Part shown: positions 14,973 to 26,779 of the stretch, piece after piece | Position numbering within the stretch: the first letter of the stretch is position 1 | Layout of the letters: each line of letters opens with the position of its first letter | Notes under the pieces: model-generated | The model's input: only the letters and a program-made list of their open reading frames with translations | What the model was told of the DNA's origin: nothing | Database searches by the model: none | NCBI GenBank assembly: GCA_050084515.1 | Contig: CM114271.1 | Coordinates: 22,506,001 to 22,570,000, forward strand | Reading direction: 5' to 3' | Length of the DNA: 64,000 bases | Source: Blasia pusilla | Lineage: Eukaryota; Marchantiophyta; Marchantiopsida; Blasiales | Made by a program: the position numbers and the translations under genes

Positions 14973-17199
14973 TCTGTAGCAATTTCTGCAATTCCTTTAA
15001 TGCCAGAGGTTTTTAAGGCTATGGTGATATGTTGGAAGTAGAAATTCTATCTGTAAAGCCTACCATCAATCTCTTCAATTTTCAAATCCCTTAATGCCAA
15101 ATTACTATGTAGGGGTCGTTCGTGGGAAGAAGGGCTATGATTAATTGTAGATTAGCAATTGGATTTCTGCACCAGTGGCCAGCAGGGCTGTCTGGCTCCA
15201 GCTGCTAATACTTTCCTATCCTTAATTGTAGAAAGTTCATGCACACAGCTGGTAGTGTCTGTCTTTTCCAAATCTCTGAATACTTGGTCCCCTCCTTGGG
15301 AATGAATCATGTTTCTCACCTCAGTGACTTGAGTCATTACTGGACTTCTTTACTTCACTGTCAACCTGATATCCACTATTTATGCTTTCTACAATGTCTC
15401 GAACTTTTTTTTCCCCCCTTTTCCGGGGTGTTCTCATTGCACTAATGTGGGGTCACTTGGTTAACTGGTCTTTACATTTCTGATGCAATAATCCTCAGCA
15501 CATGCATTTAATATATCAAGCAGCTTGAGAATTGTAGCTACAACGATTGATGGCTTTCTCTTCTGGCAATGCGATCATTTCTCAACTCTCTGGACTAAGT
15601 ACAAATGTAATCTCGAGACCCAAAGTTAGTTGCTGAGGGAAGAGAAGTTGGTTGTGTTCACATAAGTTTAAGGTGGAGCTCTATTTGTCACTTTCTCATT
15701 GTGAGGGTCGCAAGAAGTTTTCCCACAAGAAAATTGCATTCTTATGGTGAACATGTTTGGACTAGTAAGAATCAGTCCAAGAAAACTGATCTTTAAAAGA
15801 GAAATGTTCAGCAATGGAAAATGAAGGAATCAAAATGAAAGAGAGAACTCTTGATGTCCATGTTAAGATATACATTTCTTACATTGGAATGAAAATAGTG
15901 ATACAAACAAATGAATTTTTTTGAAGTAATGGTAGTTAAAGGTTCCTCTTCCTAATTCTCAATGGAGGGAAATTGTGCTATGTGAATTACTTTCACGCCA
16001 ACATCCTCTAGATTTCTTCTAAAGGGTGCCCTTGTTTTATTTGATCTTGTGTCTCCATAGTTCATGGTGGAATGCAAGTATTTAACCGATGGCTTCAAGG
16101 CAAATTTGGGCATGATATAGTTGGAGACCTTTTTTGGAGGAAAAAGGTGAGCTTGTGGAGGAGCTTGGTTGGAGGTGACCTAGGTGTGCATGGGACACAA
16201 TTGAAGTGAGATGTTTACATTTTGCAAGTTGAAAGTGGTGACAACTAGACAAAGTTGGGTAGTAACAAGTTCACCTAATTGACCACTTCTTTCTTCCCTT
16301 TTCATTCAATCTTTGTTGAGAGGTGGTGTTTGCCAAAGTGCTCAAGTTGTGAAGAGGAAGTGTCTTGGGATTTTGTTTCTTTGAGTTGTTGAAATCCTTA
16401 TTCATAAAGCAATGATTTGTTTCTCAAATCTCATGAAAATGCCTTCTATCAACTTTAGCCTTCTCTTACAATCTAGCTGTTGTCATGGACGAGTTCACTT
16501 GGTCTTATGATCAAAGGCTATGTTGCTTCCATCAATTGAGCTTGATTTTGACAAAATTGAATTCCATCAAAAGCTCAATTTCGATGAAATAGAATTTCTT
16601 TTTAAATTTCCAACAAATTTGATCCAATAGTAATGCAAAACACTTCTTGAATAGTCGGTCAAAAATTCACAATAATCACACTCCAAGGATGAGGAAATAC
16701 GTACAATCATTTTGAAACATCCTTTTTATAATGATATATCCCTACATTTCAAAAATTGATTCGAGTTTTATGTTCGAGGAAATGAAGTCATGGTATGAGA
16801 AATCGAATTCAGTTCAGAGTATTAGTTTTTCTTAATGAGCCAATTCGGAATGTAGGAAGTGATGATCAAGAAGCACCATCCAACAACATCAATAGAAAGC
16901 CATGAGAGGTGACGAACTCTCAAAAGTTAGAGAGTCCATGCTTGGAAGCGTGAAACCAAAACAATTCCATGAAATGAAGCCAGGGAAGGTTCAGATGAAG
17001 ACATTGAACAATCCATCAATGAGACATTCCAAGCAGCGATGGAGAAGAGTATTCTACTTCTCATTGGACTTCCATACTTAGAGCATCAAACAAGTTAAAA
17101 CCTCAAGTGCTTAAATTCATGCATGATGACTTCTTGGCTATTTATGATATTTATGTGGTGAGGAATCTTTAGATACATGCTTTGATCACTCTTAAAGAA
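14973..17199. other. TBCB 3' region and AT-rich spacer with faint copia traces
   Basis: The first few hundred bases are presumably the TBCB 3' UTR. No single polyadenylation site can be fixed by eye. From about 16,850 the sequence starts to resemble degraded Ty1/copia polyprotein with many stops, merging into the clearer fragment at 17,200. No other gene was found. Confidence 0.45.
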
Positions 17200-17445
17200 G
17201 AAATACAAAAACTTGAGTGGATTGAAGGGGTTGCAACTGGTGAGTATCTTCTGGAGTTGGTTGATCTTCCAGAAGGTAAGCATGCGATTAGATGTAAATG
17301 AGTATTCAAGATGAAGCACAACTACAATGGTAATGTAATGTAAGGCTACATTAGTGGCAAAGGGATTTGAACAACAATATGGCTTGGACTATAATGAGAC
17401 ATTCAATCTTGTAGCCAAGATGGTGAAAATCAAAACTTGTTGAAG
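17200..17445 (+). pseudogene. Ty1/copia reverse transcriptase fragment
   Basis: The translated pieces read LELVDLPEGKHAIRCK, then VFKMKHNYNGNV, and in another frame LVAKGFEQQYGLDYNETF followed by LVAKMVKIKT. This matches the start of the copia RT domain (WELVDLPEGK...KWVFK...LVAKGF.QQ.G.DY.ETF.PVAK). Stop codons and at least one frameshift interrupt it, and neither LTR nor the YVDD box is present. It is an old truncated copy directly abutting the minisatellite. Confidence 0.8.
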
Positions 17446-17509
17446 TATTGACCACAAACAAAGGATGAAAAATGTTTGCAAATGATTTCAAAATTTTTTT
17501 TAATCATCA

Positions 17510-18060
17510 TAGATGCTCTCCCAAACCTACTCATTTCTTGAGCTTGTTGTATGTTTGGATCAAGGTGTTCTACAACCTTGATGCCCTCCAAAGCCTACTC
17601 ATTTCTTGAGCTTGTTGTATGTTTGGATCAAGGTGTTCTACAACCTTGATGCCCTCCCAAGCCTACTCATTTCTTGAGCTTGTGGTATGTTTGGATTAGT
17701 GTGTTCTACAACCCATATGCTCTTCCAAACCTGCTCATTTCTTGAGCTTGTTGTTTGTTTGGGTGAGTGTGTTTTGCACCCTTCATGCCCTCCCAAACTT
17801 GCTCATTTCTTGAGCTCGAGCTATGTTTGGATAAGTGTTTTCTACAAGCTGGATGATGGATGATCTCCGAAACCTACTTACTCATTTCTTGAGGTGGTTG
17901 TGTGTTTGGGTGAGTGTGTTATGCAACTTAGATGCTTTCCCAAACCTACTTATTTCTTGAGCTCGTTTTATGTTTGGATGAGTGTGTCCTACAACTTTGA
18001 TGCTCTCCTAAACCCACTCATTTCTGGGGCGTGTTGAAAGTTTGGATCTGTTCATGTCAT
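17510..18060. repeat. minisatellite, about 8 tandem copies of a ~68-bp unit
   Basis: Each unit reads roughly GATGCYCTCCCAAACC, CTACTCATTTCTTGAGCTT, GTTGTATGTTTGGAT and GTGTTCTACAACCTT. The first three units are close to identical. The fourth to seventh diverge and gain small indels, and the eighth is partial near 18,000-18,060. The decay gradient points to recent amplification at the left end. Confidence 0.9.
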
Positions 18061-18935
18061 AGGGTCGTTGCAATGGAACTTTTCGTATTTCGTGATCGGT
18101 TCCTGAAACTCCTGCTCGCACTTCATTCTGCCCGTGTTTGGCAGTGGGGCGATGGCGGTGATTGCAGAGCATCGGAAAACTCAGTGTGTTCGACCTTTGC
18201 ATTATGTATGTGATTCTGTGCGCCATTAGGAATCAGTTTGCTTTTCCAGTGCGCTCCAGCCATCGAAGGGAAGTGGACTCATCTGCTCGCGGCACCAGGA
18301 AATTTTCATCGTTGTGTTCCAGAGAAAGACTCCTGTGGGATCCGACGGCAAAGCATCGCGCGTACTAATCAACGCGAGTTTGCAATTTGTTTCCAGACGA
18401 AGAAAGACGATCGGATCTGCGAGTTTGTGCATTTTGTTTTGTTTCTTTAAATAGGGAGAGAATCGCTGCGCGATTTTTTGCAAATGCGAAGGAAGCGAAT
18501 CGAATGCGCACTTCTCTTTGTCCGTCCTGAAAGAGTAACAGAATTGTCTGCGGAGTTTCTCGGATTCCTCCGGTGCCGAGGAAGTCCGATCCCAAGTGCC
18601 GACATTGCGCGCATCGGGACGACATTCGGAGGACATCCCTTCCGGTCCCTGTGCGACAGTCATAGCATAGATCGATTTGCTCCATGAATGAATGAGCAAC
18701 ACCTCCCCAGTCCTCACCAGCAAACAACAATCAAAGCCTACCACCTCCTAGTCCCACAAAGTAGGGCATCATTGAAGAGGCGAGAGGAAGTCCCACCGTT
18801 GAAAGTTCTTCGCCGATTGGGCGAGACATGGGAGAAGATTAAGACCGAGACAGTTTGATTTCTATGCTACACTCGGTCGGCGGCCCTGCGAAGCTCAGGC
18901 CGGGCAGAGGAGTGGTGGTCCATTCATCATCATCA
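18061..18935. other. 3' flank of the TMEM97-like gene
   Basis: The DNA is GC-balanced, unlike the flanking AT-rich repeats. Frames of up to 172 codons on - (18,226-18,744) overlap equally long frames on +. None has a domain or a supported start, so I do not call a gene. The stretch may include the 3' UTR of the TMEM97-like gene. Confidence 0.4.
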
Positions 18936-20505
18936 TCATCTGGTCTTATCCTCGAAGGAGACGCTCGGTGCCGCGAAGGGATGTGCGTAGGGAAGCACTC
19001 GCGCTACGACGATCAGTGGAATCAGCAAATAAGGGATGTAAATCGCGAGTAGAGCGCTGCGTGTGGGTACTCCAGACGCCCAAATGTCACCCAGAATGGG
19101 TATCTGCACACGCAATGAGCCACCAGATCCAAGTTCAGAGATAGCAATCCGTGGTTCATGAGCCTACTTACTCAAATCTCCGCTCGCTTGCGACTCAAGT
19201 ATTCAGTAGTAAGAGAGGTAGCAACACTTCCAGACGTGTCTGGAAATGCGAACCCTATGGAAAGCTCCAATCTACAGAGCACCAGGTTTTCGATTCACAA
19301 GCTTTCTGAGCAGAAATGCTGAGAATGACGGCCGATTCCGTGGTTCGTAAGGGAGAGCATGGGGGCAGAGCGCGTCCTGAGTAGAGATTCAGGTTAGGGA
19401 TTGCAGAGGGATAGAGGCGACGGGTTTGGGATCCAGGTTTCGGCGCTGTGTACGGATCCGAAAGGTGGACAATGGAGCTGCCTATCCAGAGAACTCTAAG
19501 GTTTGGGGAATGTGACAGGCGTGCAGAAGCCGTGCACGGATTCTTCAGGCGACGAGGATAGCCATCTGACGAAGCTGAATCCATGGCGGCAAGTGTGATT
19601 GCCGAATTCCAACAACTCGAATGGACATTCTAGAAAAAAGCAGCCCCGTCAAGGTTCCGAAATGCGAGAGACGTCATGACGAATGCAGAATCATGTTTTG
19701 GGTCCAAAGATAAGAACATCGTACCATGGTGGTGGCAGTGTGCACGCCATATATGATACCTGTCATTCGTCCCCAGTCTTTTCCTGTGCACGAAGAATTC
19801 ACACGCACAACTGAGACAAGCCAGGGCCTTGACATCTTCTAATCTGCCATGAAAATCCATCCTACAAGAGTTCCATGCTCAGATCAAGCACCAGCCAGTA
19901 TCAACAATTCCAACAACGGCAAGCAAAACCCCATGGATCCACCGGGCTTCTTGGAGAGCAAGCGTTCAACACAGATCAGCCGAGCAGTGATGAGATATAC
20001 GCCAATATCATCATAGACAATTGAACGAGCGCTACAGAATTGCGCATCGGCGTTCAATGCACTTCAATGAGCTAGCAGTAACAAACCCACTCATCTCCGA
20101 GGGGTTTACACCTCTGGAAATGAGAGTGAGGACAATGTGCTTCTGCTCTGAAACCGAGACTCCTACGGCAAGAGAAAACCTTCTGGAGCCACTGCACTGC
20201 CATGGGAAGAGAGTGAGGTAATGGATACCTAGGAGGAAGCCGTAGGCATTGGCAATGTGGAGAGGAAGCTGGATGAGGAACTCGGCATAAACCATCGCCT
20301 TGAAGAAATGCGGGGGATTGCCGACAAGGTAGTCACCGGATTGCTTCACGTGCCATTGGAGGAGCTGTTGACACACCGTAGGGAACCATGCTTTGGGAAA
20401 TACCACCTGGGCATCCAACAGCAGCATTATGGGCAGATGTAGCAGGAAGAACATCCCCAACATCACATCGATTGGTCTCTTGCTCAGCGCCAACGCCGTC
20501 TTCAT
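18936..20505 (-). CDS. TMEM97: TMEM97/sigma-2-receptor-like EXPERA-domain membrane protein, 3 exons, 159 aa
   Basis: The exons, on the complement, are 20505-20229, 19759-19725 and 19103-18936. They sum to 480 nt with in-phase GT-AG junctions and a TGA stop. The start ATG at 20505 is the first in a frame that stays open further upstream. The protein has four predicted membrane spans, at about 14-30, 70-90, 94-110 and 121-141. Family-diagnostic pieces are HLPIMLLLDAQVVFPKAWFP, WHVKQSGDYLV.NPPHFFKA, IIYGVHTATTM and the YIPYLLIPLIV block. Animal TMEM97 sits in the ER/lysosomal membranes, binds sterols and affects cholesterol handling and NPC1 levels. The plant role is unknown to me. The C-terminus ends FEDKTR rather than the basic tail of the human protein. 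The second exon is only 35 nt. The gene looks intact. Confidence 0.9.
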
Positions 20506-21110
20506 CTCTCGCAGTTCTTCAAGGCGTATCTCTCTCTCTCTCTCGTCGGCGATCAAAATAATCCCATCAATGGAGAAACCGTCTGAGCTCGATTGCTGGG
20601 AGGCGTGAGAATCATCTCTCTCTAAAGAATCGATCAGAATCCCACCAATATCGAAACCATCTGAGATATATCTTGCAGGCTCCGCGCTCTTACCCCTGTG
20701 AGGAGGCAGAATCACTTCGATGTCCGCCTCCACTCCCTCTCTTCTCTCTTTCTCCAACAAACAGATTGGCGATGGAAACCCCACCGATGGGAAACCGTCC
20801 GAGCCACAAATTGACCATGCCCGCAGCCCAAGCTGGAGCGATCCTTCGACTTCCCGCAGCAGAAGACCCCGCGAATCTTTCCTCACCGGAGGCAAGAAAT
20901 CGCATCACATGAACGTGACAGTCATCCTCACCCCAGAAAATCACTCGCCGGCCAAACTCACTACTCATTTCCAACGGTTCGGTATCACAAGAGATTCTCC
21001 CCATTCCCCTTCACATGGAGCCCTTTTCGTTACTTCTTCACAACTAAACCTCACAAACGTATTAGTCTCCGTTTCCCTTACTCTCAACTTTTAGTGGTAT
21101 TTTTATTTCG
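20506..21110 (-). promoter_or_regulatory. 5' leader and upstream region of the TMEM97-like gene
   Basis: A short CT run (plus strand, about 20,527-20,546) lies just before the start codon, as is common in plant 5' UTRs. The reading frame is open upstream to about 20,895 but contains no ATG, so the extra codons are probably untranslated. The sequence turns AT-rich at about 21,100, which likely marks the gene's outer edge. Confidence 0.4.
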
Positions 21111-21239
21111 CGGGTTAAGGAACGGACATAGCGTTTTATATAGTCATATCCTATGAAGATTATGGTAGTTTATTATTTGGAATAACAAAAGAAATTAGTA
21201 TTCAAAAGTTATTTATGTTTTATTTTATGGTTGAAGAAT

Positions 21240-22056
21240 TGCATCGAAGTCGATCAAATGGAGGAAGAGAGTTTTGGATAATATCACGATAAGTCACTTG
21301 GTGGGAGTCGTTCATATAGAGGTTTGGATTTATAATGACGATTTTCTTTACACTCACATGAGAAGTCGATATAGAATTTCTTTTGAACCAAGTAGATGTG
21401 ATCGAACCATTCATGCCACGTATGCCAACGCGGGAGAGAGCGAGAAAAAGAGTTGAGATAGCAAAGTGTGTTGTGGTAGTTATTTATCAATTTGCCCACA
21501 TTCCACCACTCGGAATCAGAAATTGTTAAATACACATCCATTATCATTAATATTCTAACAAGTAGATATAAAGTGTACGCCAAATATGTTAGATCGCCAA
21601 GAATTGATGAAATGATTGAAGAAATGCGCAAATATAAGCGTATTTTTGGAGTTTCACAAATCATAGGAGCCATAGATGGGTCTCACATAAAACTTAAATT
21701 CAATTTTGTTGTGAAATATTTCCTAGCACTGTAGGAATCGTCACTCTGAATATTCGGTGCTTCTTCAAGGTATATGTGATGCCGATCTGAAGTTTTGGGA
21801 CATATGTTGTACTAAGTACGGATCCATTTATGATGATGTATATTTAAGGCAATCCATGATGTTTCAATGTATTGAAGAAAAATGTATCCTTTGTCAGCCA
21901 AAAATCACAATGCCATTTGATCACGGAGAGGTTCAAATCATTCCGCCGATAATACTTGGAGATACCGCCTATCCCCTACGACCATGGCTATTGAAGCCTT
22001 TCCATCGACACCTACATCAAGGCAATCCATTGGAAAATATCTCTTCAAAGGGTTGA
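21240..22056 (+). pseudogene. second PIF/Harbinger transposase, N-terminal and catalytic part
   Basis: Frame-shifted blocks read THMRSRYRISFE, then RERARKRVEIAKCVVV, then YVRSPRIDEMIEEMRKYKRI with the first catalytic block IIGAIDGSHIKLK. Next come SVLLQGICDADLKFWDI.C, YDDVYLRQS and GDTAYPLRPWL. All three acidic catalytic positions are still visible, unlike the copy at 5.7-6.7 kb. The ORF is broken by at least two frameshifts. The C-terminal portion is found again at 25,020-25,300, with CACTA sequence between. Confidence 0.85.
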
Positions 22057-22539
22057 AGGGAAACTCAAGGGGCTAAAGTTCACAATATTGTTACAAGGTT
22101 TGACCAAATCTATTCGTGCTTGTAATGGATTTCAGTTGCTAAGGCTTCGATTAACTTGCTGATCACGAAGGTATATTCTTTGGAGGATAACAAACAGGGT
22201 ATGGTAGTTACTCATTCAATTTAATTCCTTGTTTTTTTTGGAAGCTCACAAGGCTAAAGAATGGTTTTTTCATTAGGCTCTTGAAGTTTTTCACTTGTGT
22301 CAACATATGTGTCTGATTGGAGTCTTCTGTTTGGTTGTTCTGTATTACTTTGGGTTCTTTATAGAACAACCATGAAACCACCGATGACCTCCCAAGGTCG
22401 ACTTCCTTTTGGTCATCCACATCGAGTCTTAGCACACGATTTCAAATTATGGCAAAGAGAGTAGGTTTTGGCCCGCAGATTGGGGATTAAGGGAGTGAGA
22501 TGACCTTGTAATCAATGCAAAGGGGGGGACTTATATACC
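22057..22539. other. junction between Harbinger and CACTA sequence
   Basis: No domain is recognised. A CACTA insertion boundary is expected somewhere here, but I could not find a clean CACTA terminus or a 3-bp duplication. Confidence 0.35.
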
Positions 22540-24671
22540 TCTTCATAGAGTAGAAGAGCATCTGAAAATTTTTGAACGCTTTCATCTTTTTTGCATCCCA
22601 AAGAATAGACACGAGTGGGATTCCTCTGACGAGGAGTGGTCAATTCAAGATCAAGAGTCCTTCAAGGACCAAGCTGAAAAAATCATACATGAAGCCCATC
22701 GTGATATTGACCCTAATTTACCAAATGACACAACCCAAAGGCAACACCTGGATGCTGATATTGATGTTCAACAAATGTTGAATGATATGTTTATGCAATA
22801 CGATCACCTCCATGATGATGAGCATCATGAGGTAGGGGTTGAAGATAGTGAGAATGATCCGATGGATACCGAAAATAATATAGACATTGGAATTGATGAC
22901 GATCAATTTTCTGAGCTTGCACAAGCATGCAAGCCACTTTTTCTAGGGGCAAAGATATCCATCTTAGCTTTTGTGATGTTGCTTTTCAATGTTTCTACTA
23001 CCGATAACTTGCAAACATTGCTCTTGATGAGATATTGAGGCTTATTGGTAAACTCGTTCTTCCAGTAGAAAACCATGTTCCTCCTAGTTACTACGCAGCC
23101 AAGAAGCTTATAGGAATACTTGGATTGAGTTACGATTCATATCATGCATGTAGGATGTGTGTTGTTGCGTGGGGATCTGAAAGATTCAACAATGTGCCCA
23201 AAGTGCCAAAAATCTCGGTTTAAGCAAGCTGGGAAGTCATTAGTACCATGCAAGGTTCTTTGCCAATTTCCCATCATCCCAAGGATGCGAAGAATGTTCA
23301 GATGTTTGACATCATCTGAATTGTTGGTATGGGCAGCAAGTAACAAGAGTAAAGATGGGATGGTTCGACATGCAAGTGATAGCAAAGCATGGTCTCATGT
23401 AGATCAAACTTACCTAGAGTTTAGTCAGGATATGAGAAATTGTAGATTTGGGCTAGCTCCGAGTACATGAAATATTTTGACACAATTCAAAGCAAACTTT
23501 GGGATGGTGCCGAGGAGGAAGGGGTGGCTGGAGAGGAGTTAGAAGGAAGTGGGCAACCAATTTTGCTACTGCCCAACATTCTAAATCTTGCACACAAATA
23601 TGTACTGCACAACAATGAATGCATGGTGAAGTGAAGAAAGTGAGTGTTTAAGGCAATCTCTGACTTTAGTAGAGCTCCCTATTTCTGCACTTCATTGGAC
23701 AAGAATGCATATGGCACCAAACTAGTCACCTTCAAACCCTCCAACTAAGTTGAAAAGGTTCAACTTAGTTCATTGGATGTTTTGCTTTCCACGAGAAATT
23801 TGAAGTGGAGAAAGTTAATCAAGTTGAGTTGGATTCAACTAACTTTGAGGATTGGATGCATCAAGCCATTGTTCGATCTGCTAAAGAGAATGGTGGGGTT
23901 TGTGATGAGGAAGCTTATCATCTATCAATCCCTCTTGAGCCTAAAGTATTATCTTACAAAAGTATGAAGGCTTACGGAAATCATTTTAGAGTCAAGTCAA
24001 GGAATGGATCTTCCTTTAACACCTGCGATTGTGGATTGGGGGCAATGTTTTTGCGTGATATGGAGGATAAGTTTGATTGCTCATTCACAGATGTAGGGGT
24101 TTTAACAGACATCTTAGCCTTCAATTATCACCTTGAAGGTGGTCAACCGGTTGCTCTCATGAGAGGCCGGTGGGTTAGAGGGGATTGGTCTTCTCGACAC
24201 CCAACTATGAAACGAGATTCCCAGGGTTTCTTGATGGCCAATATAAAAGATTTTGAGCCACTAAATCATGAACCATTTGTTTTCCCCTCCCAAGTGGAGC
24301 AAATTTGTTTCGGGGATGGAGGTGAGTGGAGAGTGGTGGTACGGAAAGAAGCTAGATCGCGTAGAGTTTTCCAAGATGCTAGGGACAATCAGGACCATGG
24401 GGAAGGGAGTGATTTTATTGGCCTTGAAGCCCCTTTAACTTTACGTGACTGGCTTCCTCCCGTGAACACAGTTGGTGCAATAGAGTTGAATGACAAAGAT
24501 TTAGTTGTGGCATGTAGAAACTATACATCTGTTCCAACCATTATGGTATCTAGTGGCCGAATGAGATACACTATGAAGACTCAGAAGAAAATGAGTCTGA
24601 ATCAGAATAAACTAAAGATAGTCTGGGCAATCTTTTGTGGTGTATTTGCTAATAGTATTTCTATCAAGTGA
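22540..24671 (+). pseudogene. CACTA (En/Spm) TNPD-like transposase, degenerate
   Basis: The order is as in Transposase_21 proteins. An N-terminal block and an acidic linker (DHLHDDEHHEVG, 22,775-22,900) come first. Next is SYYAAKKLIGILGLSYDSYHAC, then MCPKCQKSRF with the zinc-binding cysteines. The catalytic-region start reads IPRMRRMF and DGMVRHASDSKAWSHVD. From about 23,800 to 24,340 a DUF4216-type C-terminal domain follows (SYKSMKAYGNHFRVKS, DILAFNYHL, PFVFPSQVEQICF). Stops and frameshifts occur, and the middle third between 23,470 and 23,790 is scrambled. It sits between the two halves of the Harbinger transposase. Confidence 0.85.
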
Positions 24672-25019
24672 TCTACCACCTTGTTCACATTTTCTGCTAT
24701 TGCAAATGGGGAAGAGTTTCAAGGTATGTTCATCTTTTATTTTTCCAATCGTACACTTACGCATCTCACAGTAGTATTGTGTTGATTTTATTTCCTTTCT
24801 TACAAGTGGTTCATTGAGCTTGGCTCAATGGTTGTATGAGAGAACAAATTCTTGAAAATTTTTAGGGTTCCATTGTGGTGCATTTTGTTGGTATCCACTC
24901 CTTCCAAGTTGTTGTGTTTGTTTTAGGTGGTTCACTTGGTACTTGTATGAGAGAATAGGCAATGCAAGTTGTTGTTAATTTTCAGGGATCCATGGTGGTA
25001 GCCTACTGTAATTTTTTTT
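24672..25019. other. presumed right end of the nested CACTA sequence
   Basis: No coding signal. The phrase GGTTCA(T/C)TTG with GTATGAGAGA recurs at about 24,806-24,845 and 24,930-24,955, a local imperfect direct repeat. No TAGTG terminus was found. Confidence 0.3.
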
Positions 25020-25300
25020 CAAATTCCATACATCAAAGGCAAGAGAGACAATAGAAAATTCTTTTGGTCATTTGAAAGGAAGATGGATAATTCTATGCGA
25101 TTATCCAATGTCTCTAGAAATGGTTTCTAAAGTAACGCTTGAGTGTGGAGTTCTGCATAATTTTCTTATCCTACATGCAGAGCCCTTACTGTAAGATATC
25201 AATCCAATGGAGGAGAGGATGAATGGTCGAATTATCCAATCATAACTTGGAAGTACAGTTGAGAGGAGAAGAACAATCGCAGATAAACTCGTGCAAGCAA
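25020..25300 (+). pseudogene. C-terminal part of the second PIF/Harbinger transposase
   Basis: One frame reads KARETIENSFGHLKGRW, then MSLEMVSKVTLECGVLHNF. This is the conserved helical C-terminus of HARBI1-like transposases, with the third catalytic Glu in the ETIENSFG block. It completes the protein begun at 21,240-22,056 on the same strand. Confidence 0.8.
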
Positions 25301-25379
25301 TATTGTTTAAAGAGTTTTGTGACACATGTTTACTTGAGCGATGATAGAACTTGAGGTAGATCATCCATGCTTATTTTCC

Positions 25380-25680
25380 AGAAATAGACGTTGTTGATAA
25401 TTGTCTACCTCGCTTTTCTTTCTCCAACTGAAACTCCATATGGCGAAGTTCGAACATTTGACACATTAGCTCCAATTTTTTATCTTCTTGTTAAGCTTTC
25501 TTCTCACTTGTCTCCTTCAAAACTTGGATAAAGGCATTCATTGACTATGTAATATTGTCATTGGTATTTCTCGACTTTCTTTTTTTGTTGGTTGTCCTAC
25601 AATACCTGGTCGGGAACATGATTTGATTCTTGGACTTTGTTTGCTTCACTTGAACTCATGTTGGATGAGTGGGTTTGAGA
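25380..25680 (-). pseudogene. remnant of a Harbinger Myb/SANT ORF1 tail
   Basis: The minus strand begins MSSSEANKVQESNHVPDQV, then continues, with frame slips, into KKKRKS-like basic text and KLELMCQMFELRHMEFQLE. A long charged helix of this kind is typical of the C-terminus of Harbinger ORF1 proteins. Its convergent orientation to the transposase mirrors the element at 5.7-7.9 kb. The SANT domain itself is not visible. Confidence 0.55.
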
Positions 25681-25734
25681 TATGTGTTTTTGAGTCAGGT
25701 ACCACAATGTTTGCTGATAGGTTGATAGTCCTCT

Positions 25735-26740
25735 CCATTTATGTCGTGACCCTCATAACCAAATGAGCGCCAAACGAAACATCAAAACTCTAATAGGCTC
25801 ATGCTAGGATGGTTTGCATGTTGGAGAGGTCTCTTGAAAGAGACACAAGATATGAGTCGCGAACAAGTTGAGCGTTTCATGTGTTTATGGTCGCGACTAG
25901 GAAAGGTGAACCAACACTCGAGAGGAGTTGAGTCTAGGAAGAAAGGATGCCAAAGAGGTGAGAACCGGATTTGGAATGTGGCTAGCTAGCGTTTGGGGTT
26001 TTGACTATATTTCGGACCAAAAAACTGAACCCTGAGATGCATTTGGGATAAATAAGATGGCTTCACAAAGCTTATGCAAAGCTGGTTGAACGCACCAAAG
26101 ATCTCAGCAAACGCACAAGCAGAGGCAGAGAAACTTCCCAAAAATGATTGTATAGGGAGTCAGGTTAAGGGCCAAATAGAGGGGCACGAGAGTCTATTCC
26201 CAAAAGATAGGGGGAGGTTAGGGAACCTCAGAAGTTCTAGTAAGGGGGAAGGTCTCCAAGCGTGCTTGGGATTCAAACCCCACTTAGGGGCGCCATGGGG
26301 AAAACTAAGGGCACGGAATGGATTGGGAGTTTGACATTGGGATTCAAAACCCGAACCAAGCCCAGTAGAATGGATTTCGTTGGCCACTATTGGATTCCAA
26401 CCCGCGACTCATTTAGTTGGGTGTCGAGTAGAGCCTCACGCGAGGTCCATTGAACAGTTGCGACCGCCAAGTGTCCAAACGCCGTTTTAGGTGTCTAGAT
26501 TATCTAGAAAGTTTGTCCCAAATCTAGGAAAACTTGTAATGTTATGCACTTACTCCTCTTGAACGTCAATCTTTAGTGTTGCGGAAGCGTACGTTCAATA
26601 GGACAAGCTCTATTCGCCGATCTGCACCTAAACATACTCACATTAGTTTGGTCTAGCTCAATGTGCCTTCCAACCCACCAAGTTCTCAACTCGACACCTC
26701 ATCAAGCTCAACCTTCCCTAATTCCTATCTTCCCAACACG
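25735..26740 (+). repeat. left half of a large inverted repeat (blocks A then B)
   Basis: Block A (about 25,735-26,500) and block B (about 26,545-26,740) both recur in reverse complement at 26,780-27,545 and 27,550-27,755. Landmarks in A are GAGCGCCAAACGAAAC, GTTGAGCGTTTCATG and CCGTTTTAG. Landmarks in B are TTGAACGTCAATCTTTA and TCAAGCTCAACCTTCC. There is no protein-coding domain. It resembles a non-coding retroelement or LTR-type repeat. Confidence 0.8.
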
Positions 26741-26779
26741 AGCAAGTCTTCCGAGACTTGGGACAGACTTTCTGGTTAG

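Noticed and set aside
18226-18744. 172-codon minus-strand frame downstream of the TMEM97-like gene
   Set aside because: Equally long frames exist on +. No recognisable domain. Position fits 3' UTR or intergenic DNA.
22208-22435. 75-codon minus-strand frame that looks loosely polyprotein-like
   Set aside because: Too short, no motif I can defend, and located at an unresolved transposon junction.
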